From positions 62,001-126,000 of the forward strand of contig JAPLFF010000003.1 in assembly GCA_026390775.1 (NCBI GenBank): a stretch of DNA of 64,000 bases, written 5' to 3'. The stretch is from Ignavibacteriales bacterium (GTDB lineage: Bacteria; Bacteroidota; Ignavibacteria; Ignavibacteriales; Melioribacteraceae). Below, piece after piece: positions 27,037 through 36,600 of the stretch; positions within the stretch are counted from its first letter, which is position 1; every line of letters begins with the position of its first letter. A program made the translations under genes and the position numbers. The notes under the pieces are model-generated. The model saw only the letters and a program-made list of their open reading frames with translations. It did no database searches and was not told the DNA's origin.

Positions 27037-27729
27037 GTGTTAGAAAGAAGAAAAAAAATCAGCAAAAAGCAGATGAAAGAAGACAAACTGGTAACTACTT
27101 ATTACAAAGCTTATAATTTTTTTAATGAATATCAGGCTAAAATATTAATTGGCGCCGCTGTAGTAGCATTACTTGTAGTTGCTATCGTTCTCTTTTCAAA
27201 CAAGAGAAGTTCTGATAATAAAAATGCAGCAGAAATACTTTCGAAAGTTATTCCTCTTTATGAAGCCGGTCAATTTAAAGAAGCTGTGGATGGAATAACT
27301 TCAAGTAGGATCATTGGATTGAAAAAAATTGTTTCAGATTACGGCAGCACAGAAAATGGTGAAACAGCAAAAATTTATTTAGCCAATTCTTATGTGGTAT
27401 TAGGGAATTCCGAATCAGCTTATGAAGAATATAATTCCTATTCCGGATCTAATCCATTATTTAAAGCTACAGCATTAGCCGGAAAAGCCGGATGTTTAGA
27501 AAATAAGAAAGATTTTGAAAAAGCAGCTGATTTGTATAAGGATGCTGCAAAAGTATCTAAAGGGAATCCATCAAATAGTGAGTATCTTCTAAAGGCGGGA
27601 ATTGACTTTATTAAGTTGCGTAAAAAAGAAGAAGCTAAATCTGTTTTAGAAACAATAAAAAAAGATTATAAAAATTCACCGGCATTTTATGAATTAGACC
27701 GTTATCTAATTCAAGTTGAAAATTTATAA
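27037..27729 (+). CDS. Membrane-anchored TPR-like protein
   Basis: A 230-residue protein with a basic N-terminus (KKISKKQMKEDK) and one membrane helix at about 38-56 (ILIGAAVVALLVVAIVLFS). A helical repeat domain follows (AAEILSKVIPLYEAGQFKEAVDG, NSYVVLGNSESAYEEYN, AGKAGCLENKKDFEKAADLY). The layout resembles YfgM/TPR_21 anchor proteins. The start is GTG with AAGAGG six bases upstream. Confidence 0.8.
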   Translation: MLERRKKISKKQMKEDKLVTTYYKAYNFFNEYQAKILIGAAVVALLVVAIVLFSNKRSSDNKNAAEILSKVIPLYEAGQFKEAVDGITSSRIIGLKKIVSDYGSTENGETAKIYLANSYVVLGNSESAYEEYNSYSGSNPLFKATALAGKAGCLENKKDFEKAADLYKDAAKVSKGNPSNSEYLLKAGIDFIKLRKKEEAKSVLETIKKDYKNSPAFYELDRYLIQVENL

Positions 27730-27822
27730 TCAATTCGATATTAATTTTACAGAATTATCCATTCTTGATTTTATATTAAGCGGTGGGTATATTTTCATTA
27801 CGATAGAAGGATTAATAAAATA

Positions 27823-28389
27823 ATGGCTGATACTTCCGATTTCAGAAACGGATTAATAATTAAATATAAGAACGAACCATACGTAATAGTTGAATTCCAA
27901 CATGTAAAACCGGGTAAAGGCGGCGCTTTCGTTAGAACTTCGTTGAAAAACTTAAAAACTGGACGTGTTTTAGACAATACATTCCGATCTGGTGAGGGTG
28001 TTGAAATAATTCGTATTGAAAGAAGAAAATATCAATATCTTTACAGAGAATCTGCCGGGTTAGTTCTAATGGATAACGAAACTTACGAACAGATTACAGT
28101 TGCAGAAAGTATTATTGGTGATGGACAAATCTATTTAAAAGAAGGTGTTGAAGTTGAATTGTTATTGGATGACAAAGATCAAATCATCTCGGCAGAAATA
28201 CCTATCTTCGTTGAGCTTAAAGTTGTTGAAACTGAACCGGGATTTAGAGGTAATACAGCAAACAATGCGTTGAAACAGGCAACGGTAGAAACAGGCGCAA
28301 AAATTAGTGTTCCACTATTTATCAATGAAGGTGATTTACTTAAAATTGATACACGAACAGGTGGATACTTAGAACGAGTTAAAAACTAA
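27823..28389 (+). CDS. efp: Translation elongation factor P
   Basis: EF-P relieves ribosome stalling at proline runs. The 188 residues and the KOW/OB/OB arrangement are typical. The loop that reaches the peptidyl-transferase centre reads [12 protein letters not shown], with Lys 32 at the position modified in many bacteria. [11 protein letters not shown] is the standard C-terminus. It heads an efp-accB-accC cluster, a common bacterial arrangement. Confidence 0.97.
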   Translation: MADTSDFRNGLIIKYKNEPYVIVEFQHVKPGKGGAFVRTSLKNLKTGRVLDNTFRSGEGVEIIRIERRKYQYLYRESAGLVLMDNETYEQITVAESIIGDGQIYLKEGVEVELLLDDKDQIISAEIPIFVELKVVETEPGFRGNTANNALKQATVETGAKISVPLFINEGDLLKIDTRTGGYLERVKN

Positions 28390-28400
28390 CGGTTGAGAAA

Positions 28401-28874
28401 ATGGATCTAAATCTTCTAAAAAAGCTCATCAAAATGGTTGAGCAAAGCGAGGTCACCGAATTTACTGTTCAAGAAGGTGAACTTAAAGTAAAGATTTCTA
28501 AAAATTCCAAACAAGCTCCGCAGGTTCATTTTCAACCTGCAGCTGATTATGGAAGACAATCATCCGGGTTACAGCAATTCACAACTTCAGGTGAATCAAA
28601 ATCTTCTGTATCAGCTGAACATACCCAATCGAACATGCACGAGATTAAATCTCCAATTGTAGGAACATTTTATCGCGCACCGGCACCGGATGCTGACCCC
28701 TACATACAAGTCGGCGATATCGTTTCAGTCGGTTCTGTTCTATGTATTGTTGAAGCGATGAAATTAATGAATGAGATTGAATCTGATATTAACGGCAAGG
28801 TTGTAAAAATTCTTGTAGAAAATGCTACCCCTGTTGAATACAATCAACCTCTTTTTTTAATTGAAACCGTTTAG
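28401..28874 (+). CDS. accB: Acetyl-CoA carboxylase biotin carboxyl carrier protein
   Basis: Carries biotin between the carboxylase and the transferase in the first step of fatty-acid synthesis. The C-terminal biotinyl domain (about 82-157) has the biotinylation motif EAMKLMNEI with Lys at residue 121, and [23 protein letters not shown] at its start. The N-terminal helix and the Ser/Gln-rich linker are as in other AccB. It lies 12 bases after efp and immediately before accC. Confidence 0.97.
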   Translation: MDLNLLKKLIKMVEQSEVTEFTVQEGELKVKISKNSKQAPQVHFQPAADYGRQSSGLQQFTTSGESKSSVSAEHTQSNMHEIKSPIVGTFYRAPAPDADPYIQVGDIVSVGSVLCIVEAMKLMNEIESDINGKVVKILVENATPVEYNQPLFLIETV

Positions 28875-28900
28875 TGTTATCAAATCTCTATGAGGAAAAT

Positions 28901-30241
28901 TTGTTTAAGAAAATTCTAATCGCTAACCGAGGCGAGATAGCACTAAGAATAATTAGAACATGTAAAGAGTTGGGCATCCCAACAGTAGCGGTTTATTCCG
29001 AAGTAGATCGTGATTCCTTACATGTTGTCTTTGCCGATGAAGCAGTCTGCATTGGTCCCGCCCCAAGTAATCATAGTTACCTAAAAATTCCCAGCATATT
29101 ATCAGCCGCTCAAATTACAGGTGCAGATGCAATTCATCCCGGCTATGGATTTCTTGCAGAGAATGCAGAATTCAGTGAGATATGTGCTGATTCAAATATA
29201 AAATTTATTGGACCTTCACCGGATTCAATCCGTAAAATGGGTGATAAAGCTTTTGCAAAAGAAACAATGCGTAAGGTTGGCGTTCCTGTTGTTCCAGGAA
29301 GTGAAGGAGTAATTAACGATGTTGAAGAGGCAAAGAAAATTGCTGCTAAGATCGGTTACCCTGTTATGCTTAAAGCAACGGCAGGCGGCGGTGGAAAAGG
29401 TATGCGTATTGTATGGGAAGAAAGTGAGATCGAAAAAGCATTTCAAACAGCAGGCAACGAAGCAGGAGCTGCTTTTTCAAATTCCTCTCTTTATATGGAA
29501 AAGTATGTTGAAAATCCTAGGCACATTGAAATACAAGTTCTTTGTGATCGGCATGGTAATTTTTATCAATACGGAGAAAGAGACTGTTCAATTCAGAGAA
29601 GGCACCAAAAATTAATTGAAGAATCGCCATCACCATTTATCACAAATGCAGTTCGTGCTAAAATGGGTGAAGCGGCGTTACTTGGAGTTCGTTCAGTTAA
29701 TTATGAAGGAGCCGGTACAATCGAATTTTTAGTTGATAAACATCAGAACTTTTATTTCATCGAAATGAATACAAGAATTCAAGTCGAGCATCCGGTTACT
29801 GAGATGGTTCGTAATATTGACCTGATCAAAAATCAAATTTTAATTGCAGCCGGTAGAGAAATTGAAGATAAGCCGCTTGATCCGCGCGGTCATGCATTTG
29901 AATTTAGAATTAATGCAGAAGACCCCGATCATAATTTTAGACCATCACCCGGTCAAATTGAATATTTACATTTTCCCGGCGGCTTCGGTGTTCGTATTGA
30001 TTCACATGTTTATGATGGTTATGTAATTCCTCCAAATTATGATTCACTTATTGCTAAGATGATTATTTGGGGAACCGACCGCAAACACGCTATAGCTCGA
30101 TCCCGACGCGCATTCGAAGAATTTCAAATTGAAGGAATTAAAACTACAATACCATTCCATAAAAAAGTTTTGGAAAACGAAAAATTCATTAATGGAGATT
30201 TCGATACTTCATTTATAGATAAGCACATTAATACAAACTAA
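28901..30241 (+). CDS. accC: Acetyl-CoA carboxylase biotin carboxylase subunit
   Basis: ATP-dependent carboxylation of biotin on AccB. The ATP-grasp core is complete: [15 protein letters not shown] at the N-terminus, [27 protein letters not shown] near 160, [29 protein letters not shown] and [16 protein letters not shown]. The TTG at 28901 is chosen because GAGGA lies four bases before it and it gives 446 residues, the family norm. The longer frame starts at a GTG inside the accB stop. Confidence 0.96.
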   Translation: MFKKILIANRGEIALRIIRTCKELGIPTVAVYSEVDRDSLHVVFADEAVCIGPAPSNHSYLKIPSILSAAQITGADAIHPGYGFLAENAEFSEICADSNIKFIGPSPDSIRKMGDKAFAKETMRKVGVPVVPGSEGVINDVEEAKKIAAKIGYPVMLKATAGGGGKGMRIVWEESEIEKAFQTAGNEAGAAFSNSSLYMEKYVENPRHIEIQVLCDRHGNFYQYGERDCSIQRRHQKLIEESPSPFITNAVRAKMGEAALLGVRSVNYEGAGTIEFLVDKHQNFYFIEMNTRIQVEHPVTEMVRNIDLIKNQILIAAGREIEDKPLDPRGHAFEFRINAEDPDHNFRPSPGQIEYLHFPGGFGVRIDSHVYDGYVIPPNYDSLIAKMIIWGTDRKHAIARSRRAFEEFQIEGIKTTIPFHKKVLENEKFINGDFDTSFIDKHINTN

Positions 30242-30251
30242 CGAGGGAACA

Positions 30252-30632
30252 ATGAACATTCCGCAAAATCTTAAGTACACAAAAGATCACGAATGGATAA
30301 AAGTTGAAGGAAAAGTTGGAACGATTGGAATAACTGATTTTGCTCAAAGCGAACTTGGTGATATAGTTTATGTTGATATAGCTCCTGATATTTCCGAGTT
30401 AACAATGGGAGAATCATTTGGTACAATTGAAGCAGTTAAAACCGTAAGCGATATGTATGCGCCGGTTTCAGGTAAAGTTTTAGAGTTAAATAAAAAATTG
30501 AATGATGAACCGCAGCTTGTAAATACAGATCCATACGGAAAAGGTTGGATTATTAAAGTTGAGTTGAGCAACGCATCTCAATTGATTGATCTTCTTGATG
30601 CAGCAGCTTACAATTCTCAACTTGGTCATTGA
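30252..30632 (+). CDS. gcvH: Glycine cleavage system H protein
   Basis: Lipoylated shuttle protein of the glycine cleavage complex. The lipoylation site is Lys 63 in [53 protein letters not shown] and WIIKVELSN are canonical. The 126 residues are normal. It lies 10 bases after accC and is followed by a hairpin. No gcvT or gcvP is in the window; the YgfZ protein near 20.4 kb is a paralogue of GcvT, not GcvT itself. Confidence 0.96.
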   Translation: MNIPQNLKYTKDHEWIKVEGKVGTIGITDFAQSELGDIVYVDIAPDISELTMGESFGTIEAVKTVSDMYAPVSGKVLELNKKLNDEPQLVNTDPYGKGWIIKVELSNASQLIDLLDAAAYNSQLGH

Positions 30633-30652
30633 TTTTTTTAGATCATAATTTA

Positions 30653-30683
30653 AACAGCAGAATCTACGATTGGTTCTGCTGTT
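30653..30683 (+). terminator. Hairpin after gcvH
   Basis: AACAGCAGAA pairs perfectly with TTCTGCTGTT over an 11-base loop, 20 bases after gcvH. The following ATTTAAATT is only weakly T-rich, so termination may be partial. guaA starts 22 bases later. Confidence 0.65.
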
Positions 30684-30704
30684 ATTTAAATTCACTTCAC
30701 ATTC

Positions 30705-32246
30705 ATGCTTCACACACAAAAAATCTTAATACTCGATTTTGGTTCGCAATTCACACAGCTAATCGCAAGAAGAATCCGCGAAAGCAAAGTATATTCTGAA
30801 ATTCATCCGCACACTTATTCGATCGAACAAATAAAAAAAGAAAAACCGGTTGGAATTATTTTATCCGGCGGACCAATGAGCGTTAACGAATCCGATTCAC
30901 CGAAAATTCCAAAAGAAATATTGGAACTCGGTATTCCTGTACTTGGTATCTGTTACGGATTACAATTAATATGCAAAATACTTGGCGGTAAAGTTGAACC
31001 GGCTTCCGATCGTGAGTATGGCAAAGCCCATTTGGGTATTATTAAAAATGATCTTCTTTTTAACGGTGTTGGTGATGGTTCGGTTATATGGATGAGTCAC
31101 GGTGATTATGTTACAAAATTGCCCGATGGATTTTCTTTGACCGCTAAAACTGAAAACTCCCCGCTATGTGCAATATCAAATCCGCAGAAGAAGATTTATG
31201 GAATTCAGTTCCATCCCGAAGTAGCTCATACAATATTCGGCAAGAAAATATTGGATAATTTTTTGTTTGATATCTGTAATTGCAAAGCAGATTGGACCTC
31301 CAAAAATTTCATTAACACTGTAATTGAAGAAGTAAAACAAAAAGTTGGGAATAAAAAAGTAATTTGTGCTTTAAGCGGCGGTGTGGATTCATCAGTTGCT
31401 GCTGTTTTAATTCACCAGGCAATCGGTGATCAGCTTGTTTGTATTCATGTAGATCATGGCATGATGCGTAAAGATGAAAGCGTTTCTATCATTAAAATGT
31501 TCATTGATAATTATAAGATGCGTGTTGATCACGTTGATGCTTCTCAACTTTTTCTTACACGTCTTGTTGGAGTTATAGATCCCGAAAAGAAAAGAAAAAT
31601 TATCGGTAATACTTTTATAGAAGTATTTGAAACCGAGTCCAAAAAATTATCTGATGCAGAGTTTCTCGTTCAAGGTACACTTTATCCCGATGTAATAGAA
31701 TCAGTCTCTGTGAAAGGTGCCTCGGCTACTATTAAGACACATCATAATGTTGGCGGACTTCCCGAAAAAATGAATCTGAAATTGATCGAACCATTCCGTG
31801 AACTTTTTAAGGATGAAGTAAGAGCAATCGGAAGAGAACTTGGTTTGCCTGATATTTTTGTTAAGCGTCACCCGTTTCCTGGTCCAGGACTCGCTGTGCG
31901 TGTTTTAGGTGAGATTACCGTAGAAAGATTAGATCTGCTTCGCGAGGTTGATTCTATTTATATAAATGAACTATTGAATACAAATATTTACGATAAAATC
32001 TGGCAAGCATTTGCTGTTTTACTGCCGATCCAAACGGTTGGTGTTATGGGAGATGCACGCACTTATGAAAATGTAATTGCCTTAAGGGCAGTTACATCAA
32101 CTGACGGAATGACTGCAGACTGGTTTAGATTTGATCATAATTTTCTTGAAACCGTATCGAATAAAATTATTCGTTCCGTTCGCGGTGTTAATCGGGTTGT
32201 TTATGATATTAGTTCCAAACCGCCAGCTACAATAGAATGGGAATAA
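30705..32246 (+). CDS. guaA: GMP synthase (glutamine-hydrolysing)
   Basis: Converts XMP to GMP using glutamine and ATP. The glutaminase domain has the nucleophile Cys 83 in GICYGLQLI, plus His 170 and Glu 172 in QFHPEV. The ATP pyrophosphatase P-loop is ALSGGVDSSVAAVLI near 223. The dimerisation domain has KRHPFPGPGLAVRVLGE, and the protein ends with KPPATIEWE, the universal C-terminus. At 513 residues it is full length. Confidence 0.98.
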   Translation: MLHTQKILILDFGSQFTQLIARRIRESKVYSEIHPHTYSIEQIKKEKPVGIILSGGPMSVNESDSPKIPKEILELGIPVLGICYGLQLICKILGGKVEPASDREYGKAHLGIIKNDLLFNGVGDGSVIWMSHGDYVTKLPDGFSLTAKTENSPLCAISNPQKKIYGIQFHPEVAHTIFGKKILDNFLFDICNCKADWTSKNFINTVIEEVKQKVGNKKVICALSGGVDSSVAAVLIHQAIGDQLVCIHVDHGMMRKDESVSIIKMFIDNYKMRVDHVDASQLFLTRLVGVIDPEKKRKIIGNTFIEVFETESKKLSDAEFLVQGTLYPDVIESVSVKGASATIKTHHNVGGLPEKMNLKLIEPFRELFKDEVRAIGRELGLPDIFVKRHPFPGPGLAVRVLGEITVERLDLLREVDSIYINELLNTNIYDKIWQAFAVLLPIQTVGVMGDARTYENVIALRAVTSTDGMTADWFRFDHNFLETVSNKIIRSVRGVNRVVYDISSKPPATIEWE

Positions 32247-32274
32247 ATAAAATCATCAGCTAAAGGGGGTAAAC

Positions 32275-32952
32275 ATGAAAGTTAAAGAATTGCCGATAGA
32301 TGACCGCCCGCGTGAGAAATTAACTTTAAGAGGTTCACAAAGTTTATCTGATGCCGAACTTATTGCAATTCTCTTGCGAACAGGTACAAAAGGTAAAAGT
32401 GTTATTCAAGTAGCTCAGGAATTAGTTCAAAAGTCCGGTGGATTAAATAATCTTGCTTCGCAGACAAGTGAAGCTATTCAAAAACATCTTGGGATAGGGA
32501 AAGATAAAGCAGCCACACTAATTGCCGCATTTGAAATAAGCCGAAGAGCAGACGCTCAGAAAAAATTATATTCAGTGAAAAAAATTACTTCCCCCGGTGA
32601 TATTGCAGAAGTTTTTATTCCTCTTTTGCGGGATAAAGTTAAAGAAGAATTTTATGTGGTGTGTTTAAATTCTGCTAATAAGATCACAAAAGTTGAATTG
32701 ATCTCTGTTGGAAATCTAAATTCAAGTTTGGTTCATCCGCGGGAAGTATTTAAGGTAGCAATCGAAAATAATTCTGCAAATATTATTTTACTTCATAATC
32801 ATCCAAGTGGAAATACCGAACCGAGTAATGAGGATATTGTTATGACACGTAAAATGGTTGAAGCCGGTAAACTGATGGAAATACAAGTTTTCGACCATAT
32901 TATTATTGCTGGAAACAATTTCACCAGTTTGGTTGAAAAAAGAGTGATATAA
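32275..32952 (+). CDS. radC: RadC-family JAB/MPN-domain protein
   Basis: The 225-residue protein has the N-terminal UPF0758 region (DRPREKLTLRGSQSLSDAELIAILLRTG), a helix-hairpin-helix-like segment (IQKHLGIGKDKAATLIAAFE) and the JAMM metalloprotease-type motif LLHNHPSGNTEPSNED. The name RadC is historical; a role in DNA repair is not established. It follows guaA on the same strand after 28 bases, with AAAGGGGG as ribosome-binding site. Confidence 0.93.
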   Translation: MKVKELPIDDRPREKLTLRGSQSLSDAELIAILLRTGTKGKSVIQVAQELVQKSGGLNNLASQTSEAIQKHLGIGKDKAATLIAAFEISRRADAQKKLYSVKKITSPGDIAEVFIPLLRDKVKEEFYVVCLNSANKITKVELISVGNLNSSLVHPREVFKVAIENNSANIILLHNHPSGNTEPSNEDIVMTRKMVEAGKLMEIQVFDHIIIAGNNFTSLVEKRVI

Positions 32953-32972
32953 TTGAAAATCAGTTGATTTAA

Positions 32973-33002
32973 TTGAAATTTTAAATAAGAAAATTCTTAT
33001 AT
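32973..33002 (+). promoter_or_regulatory. Candidate promoter for the lipoprotein-LysM gene pair
   Basis: TTGAAA is followed by an 18-base spacer and TTATAT, about 44 bases upstream of the next start codon. It is a consensus-based guess in an AT-rich region where chance matches are common. Confidence 0.35.
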
Positions 33003-33046
33003 TTATTTCAGATTTTTACACACCAAAAAAGGAAGGGAGAATTAAG

Positions 33047-33313
33047 ATGAAAAAAATCATCAATACAGGGTTAGCCTTAGTTCTCGTTGCTGGAATTATC
33101 GGATTTACTGGTTGCAGCGGCGTTTCTGAAGAACAAATGGCAGAACTCGATGCGCTTCGTTCTGAAGTAAAAGTACTTGAGAAAGAAGTTGGATCATTGA
33201 AAACAGAAAAGGCAGCTATTGAAAGAGAAATTGCTGAAAGGAATGCAAAACTTGATCAGTGCGCTAAAGAGAAAGCTGAAACTAAAAAGAATCTCGAAAA
33301 ACTCGGGATGTAA
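33047..33313 (+). CDS. Small coiled-coil lipoprotein
   Basis: An 88-residue protein with a lipoprotein signal peptide (lipobox GFTGC, Cys about residue 24) followed by an almost uninterrupted coiled coil (EEQMAELDALRSEVKVLEKEV onward). This resembles Lpp-like envelope spacers in design but not in sequence. GGAAGGGAG lies upstream of the start. It lies 29 bases before the LysM gene and is presumably co-expressed with it, so it may serve the same cell-wall function. Confidence 0.8.
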   Translation: MKKIINTGLALVLVAGIIGFTGCSGVSEEQMAELDALRSEVKVLEKEVGSLKTEKAAIEREIAERNAKLDQCAKEKAETKKNLEKLGM

Positions 33314-33342
33314 TTAAAAAGTTTATAATGACGGAGGAATCA

Positions 33343-34083
33343 ATGAAGATTTACAAATTATTATTAGCCAGCATGTTTTTTATGCTTCTCTCTGTCAATC
33401 TCTTTGCGCAGGATCAGGAAATGACCAAAGAGGAATGGCAGAATGAGATTAATCGTTTAACAGAGAAAAAAGTTTCTCTTACATCAGAATTGAATTCACT
33501 AAAAGCAGAAGTTGCTAATCTGAATAAGATGAGAGACGGCTTAAAAGCATACGATGACTGCATGAATGAACTTTATGCAATGCTTGGTGCTACAAAAGCC
33601 GATATAGATAATTTCAGAAAACAATTAGCAGCATTAACATCAAAGATAGATGCTCAACAAGCCCCGAAAGCTGATCGTCAAGCTGAACTTGATGCTATGA
33701 AGAAGAGCAAGATAAGCGCTCTTCCTGAATTCTTTGATAAAGTTCAAAACCAGCTTCAAAGAAAACTTGATGCATGGGTTGAAGCCCCCAAAGAAATAAA
33801 CTATACAGTTGTAAAGAACGATAATCTTTGGAATATTGCTAAGAAGAAAGAACATTATGCAAATCCGTTTGCTTGGCCGATTATTTATAAAGCAAACAGA
33901 GATCAAATTAAGAATCCTGATCTAATTTTTCCGAAACAAAATTTCAAGATTCCAAATTTGACCGAAGAAGAAAAAGCAAAGTATGATAAAATCAGAAGAA
34001 ATTATAAACCAGCACCTCCAACTCAAACACAAAAACCGGTTACTCCTGCTCCTGCACAAAAACCGGCTACTCCGGCTAAGTAA
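33343..34083 (+). CDS. Secreted LysM-domain protein
   Basis: About 246 residues. The start is the ATG preceded by GGAGGA; a longer frame begins 15 bases earlier without such support. After the signal peptide (ends near NLFAQ) comes a coiled coil (about 30-90) and a linker. A LysM domain lies at about 150-200: YTVVKNDNLWNIAKKKEHYANPFAWPIIYKANRDQI, LIFPKQNFKIP. A Pro/Thr/Gln-rich tail (PAPPTQTQKPVTPAP) closes it. LysM binds glycan chains of peptidoglycan. The extended 'YANPFAWPIIYKANR' form is typical of LysM in secreted structural proteins. Confidence 0.88.
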   Translation: MKIYKLLLASMFFMLLSVNLFAQDQEMTKEEWQNEINRLTEKKVSLTSELNSLKAEVANLNKMRDGLKAYDDCMNELYAMLGATKADIDNFRKQLAALTSKIDAQQAPKADRQAELDAMKKSKISALPEFFDKVQNQLQRKLDAWVEAPKEINYTVVKNDNLWNIAKKKEHYANPFAWPIIYKANRDQIKNPDLIFPKQNFKIPNLTEEEKAKYDKIRRNYKPAPPTQTQKPVTPAPAQKPATPAK

Positions 34084-34121
34084 GGAATATTATTCTTTTA
34101 ATGTGATTATTAATTTTTAAG

Positions 34122-34162
34122 ATAAAGCCCTTTTCATTTTTGTTGAAGAGGGCTTTATTTAT
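34122..34162 (+). terminator. Intrinsic terminator after the LysM gene
   Basis: ATAAAGCCC with a TTTT extension pairs with AAGAGGGCTTTAT (13 pairs including one G-U) and is followed by TTATTT. It lies just upstream of the phoH ribosome-binding site. Confidence 0.85.
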
Positions 34163-34166
34163 TTAC

Positions 34167-34171
34167 GGAGG
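34167..34171 (+). promoter_or_regulatory. Shine-Dalgarno sequence of phoH, placed for an ACG start
   Basis: A perfect GGAGG lies five bases before an in-frame ACG codon and nowhere near an ATG. No other ribosome-binding-like sequence precedes the first possible ATG or GTG of the gene. It therefore decides the start discussed in the phoH entry. Confidence 0.7.
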
Positions 34172-34176
34172 TTTTT

Positions 34177-35142
34177 ACGCAAGTAGAAAAAATATTAAAA
34201 TTAGATAATGTTGATCTTCTTTCGTTCATCGGTATTAATGACGGAAATATTAAACCGTTAGAAGAAAGATTTAATACGAGCATTACTGTACGCGGCGATG
34301 TAGTTTATGTTCAAGGCATACAGGAAGAAGTGGACGCTATTGAAAAAGTTATCAAGGAGATGATTTTTGTTCTTAACACAACGGGTAAACTTCAACCGGC
34401 TGATGTATATACTATTATTGATCTGACGCTTCAAGGCAAAGAAATTATAAACGGTAATGATTATGATAATATTGTTCTCTACTCTAAGAAGGATGTAATT
34501 AAAGCTAAGACGCCGAATCAAATTGTTTATGCTAAAAGCGTTCGTGAAAATGATATTTGTTTTGCAATTGGTCCGGCAGGAACGGGAAAAACTTATTTAG
34601 CCGTTGCATTTGCCATAGCAGCGTTAAAAAAAGGAATTGTAAAAAAAATAATTTTAGCCCGCCCGGCAGTTGAAGCCGGGGAAAGTTTAGGATTCTTACC
34701 CGGCGATTTCAGAGAAAAGATTGATCCGTATTTACGCCCATTATACGATGCTCTTGAGGAAATGATTCCTTCGGAACAACTGAGAAATTATTTTGAGAAA
34801 AATGTTGTGGAAATCGTTCCGTTAGCATTTATGCGCGGCAGGACATTAAACAATGCTTATGTTATACTGGATGAAGCACAAAATGCAACTGCCATGCAAA
34901 TGAAAATGTTTCTAACACGTTTAGGACCAAATTCCAAATCAATTATAACCGGAGATATTACGCAAATAGATTTACCTAGTTTTTCTCAAAGCGGATTAGT
35001 GCAAGTAAAAGAAATATTAAAAAGTGTAGATGGAGTTAGCTTTGTCTATTTTGATAAAGGCGATGTAGTAAGACACAAATTGGTTAAAGACATAATCAAT
35101 GCTTACGAGAAACATTACAGTGATAATGGGAAAAGCGCTTAA
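34177..35142 (+). CDS. phoH: PhoH-family ATPase, apparently initiated at ACG
   Basis: Cytoplasmic ATPase of the PhoH family, likely RNA-related. The P-loop is AIGPAGTGKTYLA and the Walker B VILDEAQNAT; RPAVEAGESLGFLPGD and TGDITQIDLP are family signatures. The region upstream of the first GTG (34330) translates in frame into the conserved N-terminal KH-like segment: LLSFIGINDGNIKPLEERF and then TVRGDVVYVQG. The gene must therefore start earlier. The only codon with a well-placed GGAGG is ACG at 34177, giving 321 residues, the family norm. An in-frame stop at 34144 excludes a start further upstream. ATA at 34192 is a less likely alternative. Confidence 0.93.
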   Translation, partial: TQVEKILKLDNVDLLSFIGINDGNIKPLEERFNTSITVRGDVVYVQGIQEEVDAIEKVIKEMIFVLNTTGKLQPADVYTIIDLTLQGKEIINGNDYDNIVLYSKKDVIKAKTPNQIVYAKSVRENDICFAIGPAGTGKTYLAVAFAIAALKKGIVKKIILARPAVEAGESLGFLPGDFREKIDPYLRPLYDALEEMIPSEQLRNYFEKNVVEIVPLAFMRGRTLNNAYVILDEAQNATAMQMKMFLTRLGPNSKSIITGDITQIDLPSFSQSGLVQVKEILKSVDGVSFVYFDKGDVVRHKLVKDIINAYEKHYSDNGKSA

Positions 35143-35900
35143 ATAAATTTTTTACTTTCATCCCAGAATTTATCCATCTCTGTTAAAGTGGATCCAGATA
35201 AAGATTTCCCCGATTCTTTTATTTTCTTTTCAACATAGCTAAACCGCGCAATAAATTTTTCGTTTGTAAGTCTTAAAGCATTTTCCGGGTTAACGCCGAG
35301 AAAACGTGCATAATTAGTTAGAGCAAAGAAAACATCTCCCATCTCTTTTTCGAACTCAGCCTGGTTACCGGCTTTTTCCATTTCATGCATCTCTTCTATT
35401 TCTTCAATAACCTTTTTCCAAACATCTTCTTTCTTCTCCCAATCAAAACCGACTTTAGAAGCTTTCTCCTGCAAACGGTAAGCGCGTGCTAAACTTGGCA
35501 GATTTTTCGGGACGCCCTCTAAAACGGAATCTCTTCCTTCCGAAAGTTTTATCTCTTCCCAATTTTTCAAAATTTCTTTTGTGTCTTTAACTTTTGTATC
35601 ACTGAAAATATGCGGGTGACGTCTTATCAATTTATCTGTTATGGAATCTATTACATCATTGATAGAAAAATTTTTATTCTCTTCGGCTATTGCAGAATGA
35701 AAAACTATATGAAGAAGCAGATCGCCAAGTTCGGCTTTTAACTCATTATAATCTTTCAGATCTATCGCCTCTATCATTTCATAGGTTTCTTCAAGAGTAG
35801 CTGCTTTAATCGAATCATGAGTCTGTTCTTTATCCCACGGACATTCTTGACGTAATCGTTTCATAATTGCCCAGAGATTTTCAAATTTTTCACCGGTCAT
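35139..35900 (-). CDS. mazG: Nucleoside triphosphate pyrophosphohydrolase MazG
   Basis: MazG hydrolyses NTPs to NMP and pyrophosphate and serves housecleaning. About 253 residues with two MazG repeats. The first has RLRQECPWDKEQTHDSI and LEETYEMIEAI with the ExxE-12x-ExxD metal site ending in ELGDLLLHIVFH. The second has VIEEIEEMHE and FEKEMGDVFFALTNYAR. The chosen ATG (ninth codon of the longest frame) has GGAG six bases upstream; the first codon is an unsupported TTG. Its 3' end overlaps the convergent phoH by 4 bases. Confidence 0.95.
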   Translation of the reverse strand: MTGEKFENLWAIMKRLRQECPWDKEQTHDSIKAATLEETYEMIEAIDLKDYNELKAELGDLLLHIVFHSAIAEENKNFSINDVIDSITDKLIRRHPHIFSDTKVKDTKEILKNWEEIKLSEGRDSVLEGVPKNLPSLARAYRLQEKASKVGFDWEKKEDVWKKVIEEIEEMHEMEKAGNQAEFEKEMGDVFFALTNYARFLGVNPENALRLTNEKFIARFSYVEKKIKESGKSLSGSTLTEMDKFWDESKKFI

Positions 35901-36017
35901 TCCATTCTCCAATTTTGACAGCAAAGATAATCAGACTAGTGCGAATCGAAAAATATTTCCGGAAGATATTATGATTTATTTTTCGATATATTTGAACAGA
36001 AAATTTTACGAGGAGAA

Positions 36018-36479
36018 ATGATAGAGCAGAAGATAAAAGAAATCCTTGGTTACGATCTTCCCACTTCGGCGAAACCGCTTGCAGCTTATATCCCAGCACA
36101 GCAATCCGGTAATTTAATTTTTACTTCAGGACAGCTACCTACTAAAGAAGGGAAACTTATAGCAGAAGGGAAAGTAGGTTATGAAGTATCCGAAGAAAAA
36201 GGAATTGAGTGTGCACGCGTTTCCGCAATTAATTGTTTAGCTGCAATTAAAATGGTAATTGGTGATTTAGATAAAATAGAACAAGTTGTAAAATTAGTTG
36301 TGTTCGTAAATTCTAAAATCGGTTTTACCGCACAGCCAAAAATTGCAAACGGTGCGTCGGAATTTTTAGTTCAAGTTTTTGGTGAAAAAGGAAAGCACGC
36401 CCGCAGTGCAGTCGGCGTTAGCGAATTACCTATTAACGCACCGGTTGAAATTGAAATGATTGTACGTGTTAGTAATTAA
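36018..36479 (+). CDS. RidA-family protein (YjgF/YER057c/UK114)
   Basis: The 153-residue protein shows the trimeric RidA-type fold: SGNLIFTSGQLPTKEGKLIAEGKVG, INCLAAIKMVIGDLDKIEQVVKLVVFVNS and ARSAVGVSELPINAPVEIEMIV. Classical RidA deaminates reactive enamines with an Arg in the C-terminal part; an Arg is present in HARSAVG, but this longer subtype (YjgH/Rid2-7-like) may have another substrate. It has its own GAGGAG ribosome-binding site and starts divergently from mazG. Confidence 0.88.
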   Translation: MIEQKIKEILGYDLPTSAKPLAAYIPAQQSGNLIFTSGQLPTKEGKLIAEGKVGYEVSEEKGIECARVSAINCLAAIKMVIGDLDKIEQVVKLVVFVNSKIGFTAQPKIANGASEFLVQVFGEKGKHARSAVGVSELPINAPVEIEMIVRVSN

Positions 36480-36600
36480 TTTGTTGAATTGACTTGAATA
36501 TGTGGTTTCTTTCCAATAAAATTGATTCAGTGATTGATAATTTACAGAAACAATTCAAATCAATTGATTGTTAAATGAGCATAAAAAGTTAGGGACTGAA

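Noticed and set aside
29319-29615. 98-codon plus-strand frame inside accC
   Set aside because: Out-of-frame shadow of biotin carboxylase; Lys/Gln-rich without any motif.
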